Origin: Lentzea sp033794685
Lineage (GTDB): Bacteria; Actinomycetota; Actinomycetes; Mycobacteriales; Pseudonocardiaceae
Strand: one strand, 5' to 3'
Length of the DNA stretch: 64,000 nt
NCBI GenBank assembly: GCA_033794685.1
Contig: JARAYZ010000006.1
Shown here: positions 1 to 8,024 of the stretch, in pieces
Layout: every line of letters starts with the position of its first letter
Position numbering within the stretch: the first letter of the stretch is position 1
Notes under the pieces: generated by a model
Told to the model about the DNA's origin: nothing
Seen by the model: the letters and a program-made list of their open reading frames with translations, nothing else
Databases searched by the model: none
Translations under genes and position numbers: made by a program

Positions 1-52
1 CGATGGCCTCTACGCGGAACTGTTCCACCTGCAGGCGCGGTACTTCGTCTGA
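1..52 (+). CDS. ABC exporter (fused permease/ATPase), C-terminal end only
   Basis: The first 52 bases read in frame (codons from base 2) as a short tail beginning DGLYAELFHLQARYF and ending in TGA at 50-52. A terminal Gly-Leu/Ile-Tyr-Ala-x-Leu followed by Leu-Gln-Ala is the usual end of MsbA/LmrA-type ABC exporters with fused permease and ATPase. Only 16 residues are visible, so substrate and half/full transporter status cannot be judged. The stop lies 34 bp before the next start on the same strand, so it probably belongs to the same operon and could export the product of the following biosynthetic genes (inference). Confidence 0.6.
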   Translation, partial: DGLYAELFHLQARYFV

Positions 53-86
53 TCCGGCACGTGGCGTCACGACAGGGGGAAGCGTT

Positions 87-1922
87 GTGCGAGAAGAAGT
101 GGTGAGAACCGGGCCGTTGCAGTCGGGTCTCGCGCAGCTGGAGTGGCTGTCCTACCGCACCGGCGGCCGGGGACTGCTCCCGAACCTGTCGTGGCCCGTC
201 GGCGTTCCCGGCACACTGTCCACAAAGGACGTCATTGACGCGGTCAACGACCTGCTGGCCCGTCATGAGGCGTTGCGCACCACCTACGACGAGGACGACG
301 ACGGGTCGCCACGTCAGCGGGTGCACGACCACCGGATCACGGAGTTGCCACTGGTGGGCGACGACGAACGGTCCCGGCTCGAGTTCGTCGACGCGCCGTT
401 CGACGTCGAAGCCGCTCCCCCGATCCGCTTCGGCCGCCACGCGAACGGCGACCTGGTCTTCGCCATCGCGCACATCGCGATCGACGGGCTGGGCGCGTGG
501 GTGTTCTTCAACGACCTCGTCGAACTGCTCGCGGCACGGGCGGAGCACCGGGCACCCGGCTTGGATCCCGTTGTGCCGCAACCGATCGACCAGGCACAGC
601 ACGAGCGGGCGGACGGCAGGGCGAAGGTCGAGTCCGCGCTGCGCCACTGGACGTCGGCGTTGCGGGACTTCCCGGCGACAGTGGTTCCGGTGAGCCGGGG
701 CAGGCCGGGGGCGGACGTCGCGCGGGCGTACCTCGAGTCGCCGGCCGCGAGCGCCGCGCTGGCCCGCCTGCACACCACGCTGAGCGCGACGCCGTCCTCG
801 ATCCTGACGGCGGCCGCGTACACGGCACTGGCGATCCAGTTCTCCCGTCAGCGGCTGGGGATGAACCTGACGTGGTCGTTCCGGGAGTACCCGGCCACCC
901 GCGAGGTGGTGGCCGCGGTGTTCAGGGACATGCCGCTGGTCGTCGACCTGTCCGGGCGGCCGTCGTTCACCGACGTGATGCGGCGGCTGCGCAGGGCGGT
1001 GCTGCTGGCCGGCCGGCAGATGGCCTTCGACGTGCTGGAGTTCCACGAGTGCGCGGGACGCGCCGAGGCAGGGCGGGGCAGTTTCCTGCCCGGTCCCGAG
1101 GTGGTCAACTGCACGTTCGACGGTGTGGAACTCGAACCGGCGCGACCGGGGGTGGACCCGAGGGACCTCCTGTCCCGGTCCCGGCTGACCCTCGAACGCA
1201 CGAACCACTTCGCGGACGTGTGCAACCTGTACGTCAGCGCCTACCCCGTGGACGCCCGCCTGCTGATCGAGGCACGGGTCGACTCGGCCGTGCCGGGGGC
1301 GGACGACGTGGCGGGGCTCGTCCGGCTGATCGAGGCGATCCTGGTGCAGGCCTGCGCTCGCGGGGACCTCACGTTCGACGAGGCCGAGGCCCTGGCGACC
1401 GACCCGTGGCGGCCGGGCCCCCGGTGGTCGGCGATCGACGACGTCTGGGTGGACCTGGACTTCCTCGCCCACCGGCTGCGGGAGCACCCCGGGGTGCGGC
1501 ACGCCGACGTCCGCGAGGAGGACGGCCGGGTCACCGCGCACGTCGACGCGGACCTCGAACCGTGGGAACTGCGGGACTTCCTGCTGTCGACGGACAACGG
1601 CCGCAACGCCGTGGTGAGCCCGCCGCTGTTCGCGGTCAGCCGGGCGGACGGGTCCGTTGTCACCGGTTCGGGCGTGGACCGGCCGGAGGTGGAGCCGGTG
1701 GACGCGGCCGGGCACGCGCTGCGGGACGCGGTCGCCAAGGCCAACGGCCTGACCGGTCCGACGATGGCGGGCACCTACCTGACGAACGGCGGACGGCTGC
1801 ATCTCGTCCCCCGCGTGCTGGCGCTGCTCCTGGACTGCGGGTTCGAAGGCCTCGAGGTCGCGGACTTCCGCCGTCCCGCGAGCCTGCTCGTGCTCGCCGG
1901 GAGGCTGCGGCAGCGTTCCTGA
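87..1922 (+). CDS. Free-standing NRPS condensation-domain protein with decayed A/T-like tail
   Basis: 611 aa. I start it at GTG 87, behind the AGGGGGA box at 74-80; the upstream in-frame ATG at 3 lies inside the preceding gene. Residues ~1-445 resemble a nonribosomal peptide condensation domain, which joins an acyl or aminoacyl group to an amine. The catalytic HHxxxDG motif reads AHIAIDG: the second, catalytic His (H129) and the Asp-Gly (D133-G134) are kept, but the first His is Ala. Residues ~450-535 look like the small C-terminal subdomain of an adenylation domain (LREHPGVRHADV), without the large core. Residues ~540-611 look like a carrier domain, but the GG-x-S site reads GGRL, with Leu571 in place of the phosphopantetheine serine. 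So it may be a condensation enzyme acting in trans with a structural, non-loading tail. First gene of a packed operon. Confidence 0.75.
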   Translation: MREEVVRTGPLQSGLAQLEWLSYRTGGRGLLPNLSWPVGVPGTLSTKDVIDAVNDLLARHEALRTTYDEDDDGSPRQRVHDHRITELPLVGDDERSRLEFVDAPFDVEAAPPIRFGRHANGDLVFAIAHIAIDGLGAWVFFNDLVELLAARAEHRAPGLDPVVPQPIDQAQHERADGRAKVESALRHWTSALRDFPATVVPVSRGRPGADVARAYLESPAASAALARLHTTLSATPSSILTAAAYTALAIQFSRQRLGMNLTWSFREYPATREVVAAVFRDMPLVVDLSGRPSFTDVMRRLRRAVLLAGRQMAFDVLEFHECAGRAEAGRGSFLPGPEVVNCTFDGVELEPARPGVDPRDLLSRSRLTLERTNHFADVCNLYVSAYPVDARLLIEARVDSAVPGADDVAGLVRLIEAILVQACARGDLTFDEAEALATDPWRPGPRWSAIDDVWVDLDFLAHRLREHPGVRHADVREEDGRVTAHVDADLEPWELRDFLLSTDNGRNAVVSPPLFAVSRADGSVVTGSGVDRPEVEPVDAAGHALRDAVAKANGLTGPTMAGTYLTNGGRLHLVPRVLALLLDCGFEGLEVADFRRPASLLVLAGRLRQRS

Positions 1923-1967
1923 TCCCTGCTTCTGACCTGGTGGAACCGATCGTGAGGGAAGAGATCG

Positions 1968-2864
1968 ATGTCTGATCGTGTGATGTGGCTGAACGGGGCG
2001 TGCGTTCCCTGGGAGGACGCGCGGGTCCACGTCTGGGACGAACTGGCGCTGCGCGGGGCGAACGTGTTCGAGGGCATCACGGCGTTCTGGAACGCCGGGG
2101 AGCAGCGGCACGACGTGCTGGCCGGGGACGCCCATCTCGACCGGCTCTACGGTTCGGCGCGGGAGGCCGACGTCCCCGCGTACCTGGACAGGCAGCAACT
2201 GTGGGCGGCGCTCGCCGAGGTCGCGGCCCAACTGGGCGGCTCCGACGTGTACCTGCGGCCGACGTTCTACGCCAAGCGCGGCCGGTCGACGCTCTCGCCC
2301 GACAGCGAGGGAGGCGCCTACATCGGCGGCTTCCCGTTCCGGCCGGCCACGCCCGACCGCGTCCGGGCGATCGTGAGCGCGCACCGGCGGTTCGGCGGCC
2401 CCATCGGGGCGGGGGCCAAGTCGGGGGGTTCCTACCTGGACTTCCGGGTGTACGAACGAGAGCGGGTCGAGCACGGCGTCGAGCACGTCTTCTTCCTCAA
2501 CGACCGCGACCAGGTCGCGGAAGCCGACGGCGCCGCGATCCTGCTGGTGCGCGACGGGAGCGTCGTCACGCCGTCGGTCGACTCCGGCGTGCTCGACTCG
2601 ATCACCAAGCGGATCGTGCTGGGCCTGGCCCGCGCACGCGGCCTCGTGGTCGAGGAGCGGCCCGTGTCGCGCGAGGAACTGCACGAGGCACAGGTGGTGC
2701 TGGCGGGAACGCTCATGGGACTGCGACTCGTGGACGAGGTGGACGGCCGCACCCCTCCCGACGCGACCGGGGCAGCCGACGCGGCGGCGCTGATCAGTGA
2801 GTACGACCTGTTGTGCCGGGGCGGGCACCCGCTCGCGTCCGCCTACCTCGTCCCGTTGCGGTGA
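1968..2864 (+). CDS. Class IV PLP-dependent aminotransferase (BCAT/D-amino-acid type)
   Basis: 298 aa, start ATG 1968 behind GAGGGAAGAG. The fold-type IV family transfers amino groups between amino acids and 2-oxo acids, or cleaves aminodeoxychorismate. The PLP lysine is K151 in GAKSGGSYLDF. E185 in AEADGAAILLV matches the Glu that contacts the pyridine nitrogen, and the late AQVVLAGT segment is the phosphate-binding turn. The closest overall pattern is branched-chain amino acid aminotransferase, but the specificity loop cannot be read from sequence alone. It follows the condensation protein by 45 bp and runs directly into a Nudix gene, so a role in making or trimming an amino-acid building block is likely (inference). 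Confidence 0.8.
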   Translation: MSDRVMWLNGACVPWEDARVHVWDELALRGANVFEGITAFWNAGEQRHDVLAGDAHLDRLYGSAREADVPAYLDRQQLWAALAEVAAQLGGSDVYLRPTFYAKRGRSTLSPDSEGGAYIGGFPFRPATPDRVRAIVSAHRRFGGPIGAGAKSGGSYLDFRVYERERVEHGVEHVFFLNDRDQVAEADGAAILLVRDGSVVTPSVDSGVLDSITKRIVLGLARARGLVVEERPVSREELHEAQVVLAGTLMGLRLVDEVDGRTPPDATGAADAAALISEYDLLCRGGHPLASAYLVPLR

Positions 2865-2871
2865 GGGCGGC

Positions 2872-3402
2872 GTGCTCCAGATCAGCAGCAGGACCGAGCA
2901 CACGAACCCCTGGTTCACGGTGGAGCACCGCGAGTACGAGACGGAACGAGGCGCACGCCACCCGTACTTCGTGGTCTGCCGTTCCGACTCGGTGATGGTG
3001 GTGCCCCGCCAGGGCGAGCACTACGTCCTGGTCGAACTGACGCGGCCGGTACTGGGCGGGTTGCGGAGCCTGGAGTTCCCGTGCGGCGGCACGGCGGACG
3101 GTGAAACCCCCGAGGAGGCCGCTCGGCGGGAAGCGCGCGAGGAGGCGGGACTGGAGCTGACCGGGGTCCGGCACCTGGGCACGTTCGCCGAGAGCAACGG
3201 TTTCGCGACGTCGTCCTGCCACGTGTTCGTGGCCGACGTGGCCGGCACCGTCGCGGCCGACCGGGACGTGTTCGAAGCCGATCTGGCCGTCCACCGCTAC
3301 ACCTGGGCGCAGCTGGGGCAACTGGTGGCGGCGGGCGGCATCGGGGACTCCTCGACGCTGGCCGCGCTGGCCTTGATGGGAGCGTCCGGGGATGGCGGTT
3401 GA
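2872..3402 (+). CDS. Nudix hydrolase
   Basis: 176 aa with the start at GTG 2872, 7 nt after the previous stop and behind GAGGGCGG; an in-frame ATG at 2797 lies inside the aminotransferase gene. The Nudix box is complete: G-x5-E-x7-R-E-x2-E-E-x-G, visible as GGTADGE then REAREEAG. Such enzymes hydrolyse a nucleoside diphosphate linked to another group, using Mg bound by the REAREE glutamates. The N-terminal YFVVCRSDSVMVV and ELTRPVLGG strands look like those of ADP-ribose or nucleotide-sugar pyrophosphatases. Its end overlaps the start of the next gene by 11 bp, so it is translationally coupled. The substrate is unknown; the context suggests a nucleotide-linked intermediate or house-cleaning. 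Confidence 0.85.
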   Translation: MLQISSRTEHTNPWFTVEHREYETERGARHPYFVVCRSDSVMVVPRQGEHYVLVELTRPVLGGLRSLEFPCGGTADGETPEEAARREAREEAGLELTGVRHLGTFAESNGFATSSCHVFVADVAGTVAADRDVFEADLAVHRYTWAQLGQLVAAGGIGDSSTLAALALMGASGDGG

Positions 3403-3811
3403 TCCTGTGGAGGTCGTCGTCGCGCTCGCCACCGAGATCAGGGTCAGCCTGCGCACGGGGGACCTGACGGCGAAGGCGTCGAACAGCCAGGACCGGACAC
3501 TGCTCGCCGGGCTGGGTCCGCTGCGGTCGGCGACCCGCCACGGCGAGGCGGCCGTGCTGCTGGAGACCGTGTCGGGCGAGACCTGGCTGGTGCGGCTGTC
3601 ACCGACCTCGGGGCTCGTCGCGACGGTCGAACCCGCCACGGTCGAACCCGCGACGGTCGAACCCGCGACGGTCGAACCCGCTGCGGCAGAACTCGCTGCG
3701 GCAGAACCCATCGCGATCGCCCCCACCACGGTCACCCCCACCGGGGCACCGCCCCACGGGATCACCCCGCCCCAGCAGCGGGGAGGCGAGCGATGCGCGA
3801 CGGTGACGTGA
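3392..3811 (+). CDS. Small protein with pentapeptide (ATVEP) repeats
   Basis: 139 aa, not recognised. Start ATG 3392 sits inside the end of the Nudix gene, behind GGGAG; its own end overlaps the FAD oxidoreductase start by 19 bp, so all three are coupled. Residues 1-75 form a plausible small alpha/beta domain (PVEVVVALATEIRVSLRTGD, then LLETVSGETWLVRLSP). Residues 77-106 are six five-residue units encoded by a 15-bp tandem repeat: four ATVEP, then AAAEL and AAAEP. A Pro/Thr-rich disordered tail follows. The N-terminal part resembles a short effector-associated or scaffold domain, but I cannot name a family. Codon use matches its neighbours. Confidence 0.6.
   Translation: MAVDPVEVVVALATEIRVSLRTGDLTAKASNSQDRTLLAGLGPLRSATRHGEAAVLLETVSGETWLVRLSPTSGLVATVEPATVEPATVEPATVEPAAAELAAAEPIAIAPTTVTPTGAPPHGITPPQQRGGERCATVT
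3620..3709 (+). repeat. 15-bp tandem repeat, six units, in frame
   Basis: Four near-identical units of GCGACGGTCGAACCC (3620-3679; the second unit has one change) are followed by two diverged units of GCTGCGGCAGAACYC (3680-3709). The period of 15 keeps the reading frame and gives ATVEP pentapeptides, so copy number could change without a frameshift. Confidence 0.95.
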
Positions 3812-5013
3812 TCGTGGCGGGCGCGGGCATGGCGGGGTTGCTGACCGCGCTGGACCTCGCGCGCCGGGGCGCACGCGTCGTGCTCGTCGAGCCGTCACGG
3901 GCGGGCTCGGGGCAGTCCGGGCAGTCGCACGGCTACCTGCACCGCGGGTACGCGTACGGACCGGACGAGCCGCTGCTGCCCACGTTGCTCGGCCGCGCGC
4001 ACGAACACTGGAAGGAACTGCTCGCGCGGATCCCGCCGGTGACGGACAGCTCCACCATCGCGTTCTCCGACCCGGCGGCGGTGCGCCGGGCCGAACGGTA
4101 CTGGCGGAACTCCGGTCTGCGGGTGCGGCCGCGCACCGTTCCGGCGTGGCTCGCCGGAACGCCGGCCTGTTTCCGCAGCAGCGAACCCACCTATGACGTG
4201 GGTGACGTCCTGCGCGGGCTCGCGGCGCAGGCCTGCGCGGCGGGGGTCGAGACGTGGCCGGGCACCGTCGGGCGGGTCGAGGAGGACGGTGCGGGCGTCC
4301 GTGCCACCGTCGTCGGACCGGACGGCCGCACGGCGGTCGTGCGGGCCGAATCGGCTGTTCTCGCGGCGGGCGCGGGCACGCCCGCTCTGCTCGCCCGGTC
4401 CGGTCTGCCCGCCGTGGTGCAGCTCCGGAGGGCGTTCATGCTCGTGCTGCGCGGCCACCTGCCCGCGGTGAGCGTGCTGTTCCCGGGACGGGAGGAGCAC
4501 GGGTTGTTCCTCGCGAGCAGGCTCGGCGACGACGGGCGGGCGACGTGGCTGGTGTCGGACTTCCAGTCGTTCGACAGCGGTGGCGCCACGGGTCACCTCG
4601 CGGGCTGGTGGGCGCGCCGGGTGTTGCTCACGTTGAGCCGGGTGATCGACGCGGCGACGCTGGCCCGCGTCCACACCGTCTCCGGCTATCCGGCGACGAA
4701 GTCGGGGCTGGCGCCCAGCAGCGGCACCGTGGCGCACGAGTTCGGCGTGGAACTGCTCGGCGGCCGGGCCGTCGTCGCGGGCCCGGCCAAGCTCACCCTG
4801 GCGCCGCTGGCCGCGCTCCGGGCGGTGCAGACCGTCGCGGCGCGCCTCGGCATGTGCCGCGACCACGACGACTGGGAGCCGATCGCGCCCGTGCCCCGGA
4901 ACCGGTCGCCGGTCAGGGAGACCTGGGAGGACCCGGCCGCCGCGCTCGACCGCCCCGACCTGCTGGGCGAGCTTCCCGGCATCGACGCGCTCAACGCGTT
5001 GTACCAGCGGTGA
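3793..5013 (+). CDS. FAD-dependent amino acid/amine oxidoreductase (DAO family)
   Basis: 406 aa, start ATG 3793 inside the end of the preceding gene, with GGGGAGG upstream. The N-terminus has the Rossmann dinucleotide motif VAGAGMAGLLTALDLA (GxGxxG) and the acidic end of strand two (VVLVEP). Next comes SGQSGQSHGYLHRGY, typical of the FAD-contacting loop in sarcosine/D-amino-acid oxidase-like flavoproteins. A central antiparallel substrate domain and a C-terminal return to the FAD domain (GRAVVAGPAKLTLAPLAAL) complete the fold at normal length. It would oxidise a C-N bond of an amino acid or amine. It lies between the repeat protein and a HAD phosphatase in the same operon, so it probably tailors the pathway product. 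No membrane segment or signal peptide. Confidence 0.8.
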   Translation: MRDGDVIVAGAGMAGLLTALDLARRGARVVLVEPSRAGSGQSGQSHGYLHRGYAYGPDEPLLPTLLGRAHEHWKELLARIPPVTDSSTIAFSDPAAVRRAERYWRNSGLRVRPRTVPAWLAGTPACFRSSEPTYDVGDVLRGLAAQACAAGVETWPGTVGRVEEDGAGVRATVVGPDGRTAVVRAESAVLAAGAGTPALLARSGLPAVVQLRRAFMLVLRGHLPAVSVLFPGREEHGLFLASRLGDDGRATWLVSDFQSFDSGGATGHLAGWWARRVLLTLSRVIDAATLARVHTVSGYPATKSGLAPSSGTVAHEFGVELLGGRAVVAGPAKLTLAPLAALRAVQTVAARLGMCRDHDDWEPIAPVPRNRSPVRETWEDPAAALDRPDLLGELPGIDALNALYQR

Positions 5014-5043
5014 ATCCGCGCACCGACACCCACAGGAGCTCGA

Positions 5044-5859
5044 ATGGCCGACCGCCCCACCCCCTACGCGTTGATCGCCACGGACCTCGACGGCACCCTG
5101 CTGCGTTCCGACGGCACCGTGGGTCCCCGCACCAGGAACGCGCTGTCCTCGGCCGCCGGGCGGGGCGTGCGGCACGTCGTCGTCACCGGCCGCTCGGCCG
5201 CGTGGACGAGGCCGGTGCTCGCCTCGCTGGGCTATCGGGGCCTGGCCGTCTGCGGCCAGGGCGGACAGGTGTACGACGCCGACGCGGACCGCGAGCTGAC
5301 CGCGTCCGAACTCGACCGGGACGTGGCCCGCGAGGCACTGGCCGCGATCGAGGCCGAGACCGGACCGCTCGCGCTGGCCGTCGACCAGGCCGGGCTGGAC
5401 GGACCGGTGCTCGCGGGCCCCGGCTACCGTCCCGACCCGCTCGACGGCCTCCCGACTTCTCCCGCCGACGACGCCGGGCTGTGGGCGAAGCCGCTGCGCA
5501 AGGTCTACGTGCAGCACCCCGCCCTCGACGAGGATTCGTTGCACGCGGTGGCGGACCGGCTCGCCGGTCACCTGGTGACCACCACCAAGGCAGGACCGGG
5601 TGAGATCGAGATCCTGCCGCTGGGTCTGTCGAAGGTCACCGGTCTCGCGTACGCGGCCGGACTGCTCGGCCTGGCCGCCGCCGACACGATCGCCTTCGGC
5701 GACATGCCCAACGACGCGTCGATGCTCGTGTGGGCGGGACACGCGGTGGCGATGGGCAACGCGCACCCCGAACTCAAGGCGGTCGCCGACGAGGTGGCAC
5801 CGGGCAACGACGACGAGGGGGTCGCGGTCGTTCTCGACCGGGTCTTCGGCGCCCCCTGA
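5044..5859 (+). CDS. HAD-superfamily phosphatase, Cof type (class IIB)
   Basis: 271 aa, ATG 5044 behind AGGAG (5035-5039). Motif I is DLDGTLLRSDG (D14 nucleophile, D16), motif II is VVVTGRS, motif III is the K of KVTGLAYAAG, and motif IV is GDMPNDASM. The cap between motifs II and III is the large alpha/beta C2B cap of Cof/YbiV-like sugar-phosphate and phospho-intermediate phosphatases. It is the last gene of the 87-5,859 operon, 30 bp after the FAD oxidoreductase. Inside a biosynthetic operon, such a phosphatase often removes a phosphate from an intermediate; it may also be a general sugar phosphatase. Confidence 0.85.
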   Translation: MADRPTPYALIATDLDGTLLRSDGTVGPRTRNALSSAAGRGVRHVVVTGRSAAWTRPVLASLGYRGLAVCGQGGQVYDADADRELTASELDRDVAREALAAIEAETGPLALAVDQAGLDGPVLAGPGYRPDPLDGLPTSPADDAGLWAKPLRKVYVQHPALDEDSLHAVADRLAGHLVTTTKAGPGEIEILPLGLSKVTGLAYAAGLLGLAAADTIAFGDMPNDASMLVWAGHAVAMGNAHPELKAVADEVAPGNDDEGVAVVLDRVFGAP

Positions 5860-5948
5860 CATCGCGGGCGCCGCCGACGCAACGCTGTCGCGGCCTGCGG
5901 GGACTTCCCGGTGTGAGGACCACTGCGGAGCGAGAGCGGGAGCGGCAC

Positions 5949-6542
5949 ATGCGGGCAGAGCCCGGGAGCGTCGACGAGGAGGACGACCAGGCGCTGTGGG
6001 AGCGAGCCGCGGGCGGTGACGTCGACGCCTTCGGCGACCTGTTCCGCAGGCACTCCGGCGCGGTGTGGAACCACGCCTACCGGTTGACCGGCTCGTGGTC
6101 GGTGGCGGAGGACCTGACCTCGGCGGCGTTCCTCACCGCGTGCCGCCGGGTGGGCGGACTGACGTTGGTCAACCGCAGCGCGCGGCCCTGGCTGTTCGCC
6201 GTGATCGGGAACCTGGCCCGCAGGGAACGCCGCGGGCGCGGGCGGTTCGCGGCGGCACTGGCCCGCCTCCCGCGCGGCGGGACCGTGCGAGACCACGCCG
6301 AGGACGTGGCGGGCAAGGTCGACGCGGACCACCGGCTCCGCGAGGTGCTCGACGCCGTCGCCGGGCTGCCCAGAGCCGAACGTGAGGCCGTCGAACTGTG
6401 CCTGGTGGGCGAGCTGTCCACCGCGGAGGCCGCGGCGGTGCTCGGCGTCACCGAAGCGAGTGTCCGCTCGCGGATATCCCGCGCCCGCAGCCGGCTCCGC
6501 GCCACCACCACCCCGACCACCACGACCACCGAGGAGCGGTGA
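5949..6542 (+). CDS. ECF RNA polymerase sigma factor
   Basis: 197 aa, ATG 5949 behind GCGGGAG; an in-frame extension upstream overlaps the previous gene and is rejected. Sigma region 2 spans residues ~20-85 (FGDLFRRHSGAVWNHAYRLTGSWSVAEDLTSAAFLTACRRV in part), and region 4 spans ~130-180 with the helix-turn-helix LSTAEAAAVLGVTEASVRSR. The C-terminus ends in a Thr-rich tract. It directs RNA polymerase to a small regulon, usually including its own promoter. Its TGA overlaps the ATG of the next gene (TGATG), which encodes a membrane protein and is the likely partner anti-sigma factor. Confidence 0.9.
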   Translation: MRAEPGSVDEEDDQALWERAAGGDVDAFGDLFRRHSGAVWNHAYRLTGSWSVAEDLTSAAFLTACRRVGGLTLVNRSARPWLFAVIGNLARRERRGRGRFAAALARLPRGGTVRDHAEDVAGKVDADHRLREVLDAVAGLPRAEREAVELCLVGELSTAEAAAVLGVTEASVRSRISRARSRLRATTTPTTTTTEER

Positions 6543-7321
6543 TGGACAACGACATCGATCTGCCCGCGGACCGCCCGATGCCCGTGGAACTCCAGGAACA
6601 TCTGTGGAACCGGCTCCGGCCGGAGGTGGCGGCCGCTCTCACCGGCAGGCGTCGCCGCTCGGTCGTCCTGCCGCTGTCGGCGGCTGCCGCCGTGGGGGTG
6701 CTCGTCGTCGGCGGCGTGCTGGTGGCGGGCCCGGACGACGCGACCCGCCGGGTGGTCCCCGCCTCCGACCCGGCCGACGTGCAGCTCGCGCGCGACTGCG
6801 TCGCCACCACCGTGGCATCCGGGGTCGAGGTGCCCGATCCGGAGAGCTGGACCCCCGGCGTCAAGATCGACGCCGGCTCCGGCAACAACTCCCCCTGGCC
6901 GGAGTACTTGATGATCCGCAACGCGAAGGCCGCGGCGGTGTGCCTGGTCGCCGGCGGCAGGACCGGCGGCATCACCGGCCCCGACGTCGCCGAGATGGAA
7001 GGCCGCGGCAGGCACAGCTACGCCACGCTCACCGCCGCGCGCCCGTTCGACTACACCGACGCCTGGAACTTCGACGACGGGTCGAGCATCCAGTTCGGGA
7101 TCACCACCGAGGACGTGGTCGCGGTGTCGGTGGTGCGGCAGGACGGCACCGAGACGTCCGCGCGGCTGCACGACGGCACGTTCGCGGTGAAGATCGACGG
7201 CGGCGAGATGTGCGGCAGGTCCGACCACCCCGGCGGGCCCCCCGTGGCGAGCAACGTGATGCGGGTGACGCTCGGCAACGGCCAGGTCGTCGAAGGTCCA
7301 CTCTGCGCGCCCGCCGGATAG
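6542..7321 (+). CDS. Membrane-anchored anti-sigma-like protein
   Basis: 259 aa, ATG 6542 overlapping the sigma stop. A short cytosolic N-terminus contains ELQEHLWNRLRPEV, then basic GRRRRS, one transmembrane helix (~residues 38-60, LSAAAAVGVLVVGGVLVAG) and a ~195-residue outer domain with a few cysteines (DCVATT, CLVAGG, MCGRSD, LCAPAG). Overlap with the ECF gene and the one-TM topology suggest it binds the sigma factor at the membrane and releases it on an external signal. I see no clear zinc-binding HxxxCxxC motif, so it would be a non-ZAS anti-sigma factor, or a co-transcribed effector. Confidence 0.65.
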   Translation: MDNDIDLPADRPMPVELQEHLWNRLRPEVAAALTGRRRRSVVLPLSAAAAVGVLVVGGVLVAGPDDATRRVVPASDPADVQLARDCVATTVASGVEVPDPESWTPGVKIDAGSGNNSPWPEYLMIRNAKAAAVCLVAGGRTGGITGPDVAEMEGRGRHSYATLTAARPFDYTDAWNFDDGSSIQFGITTEDVVAVSVVRQDGTETSARLHDGTFAVKIDGGEMCGRSDHPGGPPVASNVMRVTLGNGQVVEGPLCAPAG

Positions 7322-7378
7322 GGCCGGGTGTGGTGCGGTCCTCCCCGGTGACCGCGGGTCAGCCCAGCTCCTGGCGGT

Positions 7379-7861
7379 TCACGCTCGTTGTCGAGCGCCA
7401 ACGGTTTCACGGTCCGGGCTGGTCGCCGACAGCGCGGTGCGGGGCCACGTCCAGGCGTACCGCAGGATGAGGACGAGGAGGACCAATTCCAGGGCGAAGC
7501 CGAGGCCGTAGAAGTACGTCCAGGACTCGCCCACCACGTTGAACGCCGCGTAGGGGATCTGCACCGAGGCCACGACGAGGTTCGTGACGCGGTTCGCCCT
7601 GGCCGGCAGCGTCGCCGACAGCACGACCATGAAGATCGGGATCGCCATGAGCGCGATGAAGGTGGTCAGCAACGTCTGGCTGATGTCGAACTCCCAGACG
7701 ACGCCGGCCTCGATGCCGTCGATGACGCCTGGCTTGAAGAAGGCGATGATGTCCACGTAGGCGTACAGGAACATGAAGCTCGTCCACGCTGCGGCGAGCT
7801 TGGCCCTCACCGGGATCCGCTGCTCGTCCAGTGCGGTCTTGGCGGGTTGACGTGTTCTCAT
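7379..7861 (-). CDS. Four-helix membrane protein (DUF6326-like)
   Basis: 160 aa. I start at the ATG complementary to 7859-7861, preceded by ACGGAG; a longer reading to 8002 is low-complexity Arg and overlaps the kinase promoter. It has about four hydrophobic helices: WTSFMFLYAYVDIIAFF, LLTTFIALMAIPIFMVVLSA, NLVVASVQIPYAAFNVV and YGLGFALELVLLVLIL. The YAYVDIxxFFKPGVIDGI pattern recalls the DUF6326 family of small integral membrane proteins of unknown function (from memory). It is transcribed away from the two-component genes and shares their 163-bp upstream gap, so it may be a target of that system. Confidence 0.6.
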   Translation of the reverse strand: MRTRQPAKTALDEQRIPVRAKLAAAWTSFMFLYAYVDIIAFFKPGVIDGIEAGVVWEFDISQTLLTTFIALMAIPIFMVVLSATLPARANRVTNLVVASVQIPYAAFNVVGESWTYFYGLGFALELVLLVLILRYAWTWPRTALSATSPDRETVGARQRA

Positions 7862-8012
7862 CGCGGGCTCCGTTGTCGTGGTGAGGATCGGTGGGCCCAC
7901 GATCGCCGAGCTCCGGAGGCGGGCACATCCGCGCCGAGGCCGGATCCGCCTCCTCCGTTGGGAGAAGCGGCGTCTCGTTCTTTCGGTCACTCCCCCGGAC
8001 ATCGGCGTTCCC

Positions 8013-8018
8013 TAGGCT
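8013..8018 (+). promoter_or_regulatory. Candidate -10 element for a leaderless mRNA (TAGGCT)
   Basis: TAGGCT ends 6 nt before the GTG at 8025, the spacing at which transcription would begin on the start codon. No ribosome-binding site lies between. Four genes in this window share exactly this geometry. Confidence 0.5.
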
Positions 8019-8024
8019 GGCCGG

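Noticed and set aside
2794..3765. Large antisense frames opposite good genes throughout the window
   Set aside because: They are Arg/Gly/Pro-rich shadows typical of G+C-rich DNA and lack domain motifs and ribosome-binding sites.
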